The translations under genes and the position numbers were made by a program. A stretch of DNA of 5,970 nt from Nanobdellota archaeon (GTDB lineage Archaea; Nanobdellota; Nanobdellia; Pacearchaeales; GW2011-AR1): contig JAHIWJ010000177.1 in assembly GCA_018816205.1 (NCBI GenBank), positions 1-5,970 on the forward strand. Direction: 5' to 3'. Of the stretch, positions 5,536-5,970 are shown piece by piece. How positions within the stretch are numbered: the first letter of the stretch is position 1; every line of letters begins with the position of its first letter. The notes beneath the pieces were generated by a model that did not search any database, was not told the origin of the DNA, and saw nothing but the letters and a program-made list of their open reading frames with translations.

Positions 5536-5799
5536 TTAAACCAAGATTGCAAGGTCATACTCTAAATCTCTTTGTTCATCCCAGATAACTCTCAATCTTT
5601 TAAAACAATATGATGCTACTCCTACAGCCCCTGAACTGACAAGCCAATCCTCTGCTGTTCTTGCCACTGCGCTACTTTGATCCATTCTTTCATGTAACTC
5701 AGCAGCTTGTCTTTTGAGATATCCAAGCCTATCGCCTATTTGTGCCGCCTGCCCAACTAATTCTCTAACCTGCTGTCCATCATAGGTCTGTTCTGCCAT
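5536..5799 (-). CDS. Small orphan protein, function unknown
   Basis: An 87-residue ORF on the minus strand, convergent to pgk. Its ATG (5797-5799) has a TATA-like CTTAAATA centred 25.5 nt upstream and a G-rich GTGGGG 6 nt upstream, which supports it as a real gene. The protein is helical and acidic: residues 8-50 look amphipathic and could form a short coiled coil, followed by a modestly hydrophobic WLVSSGAVGVASYCF (52-66) too short and polar to be a clear membrane segment, and a charged C-terminal helix. It has 2 lysines against 8 arginines, the opposite of the lysine-rich neighbours, so it may have been acquired from elsewhere. I recognise no family. Small size and helical character are compatible with a structural or accessory role, but nothing specific can be claimed. 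Confidence 0.6.
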   Translation of the reverse strand: MAEQTYDGQQVRELVGQAAQIGDRLGYLKRQAAELHERMDQSSAVARTAEDWLVSSGAVGVASYCFKRLRVIWDEQRDLEYDLAILV

Positions 5800-5820
5800 A
5801 AAAACCCCACTTTCTGCCGA

Positions 5821-5828
5821 TATTTAAG
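5821..5828 (-). promoter_or_regulatory. TATA box for the minus-strand orphan gene
   Basis: On the minus strand this reads CTTAAATA, centred 25.5 nt upstream of the ATG at 5799 and preceded by an A-rich CTAAAA that could act as BRE. The spacing again predicts a leaderless transcript. Confidence 0.55.
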
Positions 5829-5864
5829 TTTTAGGTGATTATAGCATTCTAGCACCAAAAAAGC

Positions 5865-5872
5865 TTATAATT
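5865..5872 (+). promoter_or_regulatory. TATA box for the right-edge gene
   Basis: TTATAATT is centred 26.5 nt upstream of the ATG at 5895, the same spacing as the other two promoters in the window. It is back to back with the minus-strand promoter, only about 40 bp away, so the two may be co-regulated or compete. Confidence 0.5.
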
Positions 5873-5894
5873 AAGTAAAACTACGACGAGAGTA

Positions 5895-5970
5895 ATGAAA
5901 AAGATATTGTCAGACAGATATTTTCTAGGCAGAAAGTGTGTTTATTGTGATAGCAATAAGCTTTACAGAT
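5895..5970 (+). CDS. Start of a gene with a CxxC motif, cut by the right edge
   Basis: From ATG 5895 the frame is open for 25 codons to the end of the window. The peptide begins MKKILSDRYFLGRKCVYCDS, with Cys15 and Cys18 forming a CxxC pair of the kind found in zinc ribbons and other metal-binding N-termini. A TATA box at the expected distance supports the start, and a weak GAGAG lies upstream. Too little is visible to name the product; a zinc-binding domain protein is an inference from two cysteines only. Confidence 0.55.
   Translation, partial: MKKILSDRYFLGRKCVYCDSNKLYR

Larger units (their letters stand above)
5808..5938. repeat. 11-bp inverted repeat spanning the divergent promoters
   Basis: CACTTTCTGCC at 5808-5818 is the exact reverse complement of GGCAGAAAGTG at 5928-5938. 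The left arm lies in the leader of the minus-strand gene and the right arm inside codons 12-15 of the plus-strand gene. Each arm therefore reads the same way relative to its own gene, GGCAGAAAGTG, at different distances from the two starts. It could be a shared regulator site or a chance match. Confidence 0.35.

Noticed and set aside
5490..5588. 32-codon ORF from ATG 5490 (MKEREGDGVGKN...) through the G-rich spacer
   Set aside because: It overlaps the end of the minus-strand orphan gene antisense, has no TATA box at the usual distance, and its composition follows from the G-rich repeat.
1..5970. CRISPR array, tRNA, rRNA or transposase gene
   Set aside because: No regularly spaced repeats, cloverleaf-like segments, rRNA-like conserved stretches or transposase/integrase motifs were seen on either strand. 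The cassette interpretation rests on the pgk direct repeat only.

Overview
The window looks like a piece of a small, AT-rich archaeal genome, most likely of the DPANN type (Woesearchaeota/Pacearchaeota-like). That placement is inferred from sequence character, not from a database search. The evidence is: a phosphoglycerate kinase with archaeal signatures (AHQSRP, TPIDFAV and GGGH motifs); very lysine-rich proteins (the acetyltransferase is about 25% Lys); and TATA-box-like elements centred 25-27 nt upstream of three start codons, the spacing expected for archaeal leaderless transcripts.

Layout: (1) 1-237 holds the 3' end or whole of an unrecognised short ORF, whose tail runs through a strong 45-nt hairpin (186-230) just before the next start. 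(2) 238-2492 is a two-gene unit, a type IV (ABCB/MsbA/Atm1-like) ABC exporter half-transporter and a GNAT acetyltransferase joined by an ATGA overlap. (3) 2493-2656 is intergenic. It contains a decayed copy of the first ~50 bases of pgk, then a TATA box bracketed by a perfect 13-bp inverted repeat. (4) 2657-4305 is a translationally coupled pair, a Fic-domain protein with a complete active-site motif and a class II inhibitory motif, and a divergent class I methyltransferase-like protein (ATGA overlap, strong Shine-Dalgarno). (5) 4307-5443 is full-length pgk, one base after the methyltransferase-like gene. (6) 5444-5535 is a short G-rich spacer with four GGGG runs. (7) 5536-5799 on the minus strand is a small orphan ORF with unusual, lysine-poor composition, convergent to pgk. 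(8) 5800-5894 is a divergent promoter region with a TATA box for each side. (9) From 5895 a new plus-strand gene with a CxxC motif runs off the right edge.

The most interesting feature is the arrangement at 2532-4354. The Fic plus methyltransferase-like pair lies exactly between a partial, decayed pgk 5' end on the left and the intact pgk on the right. The simplest reading is that the pair is an inserted cassette that duplicated the first ~50 bp of pgk at its target or attachment site and separated pgk from its ancestral leader. The cassette has its own promoter, framed by an operator-like palindrome, and pgk may now be transcribed from it. No integrase or transposase is visible, so the mobility is inferred from the repeat structure alone.
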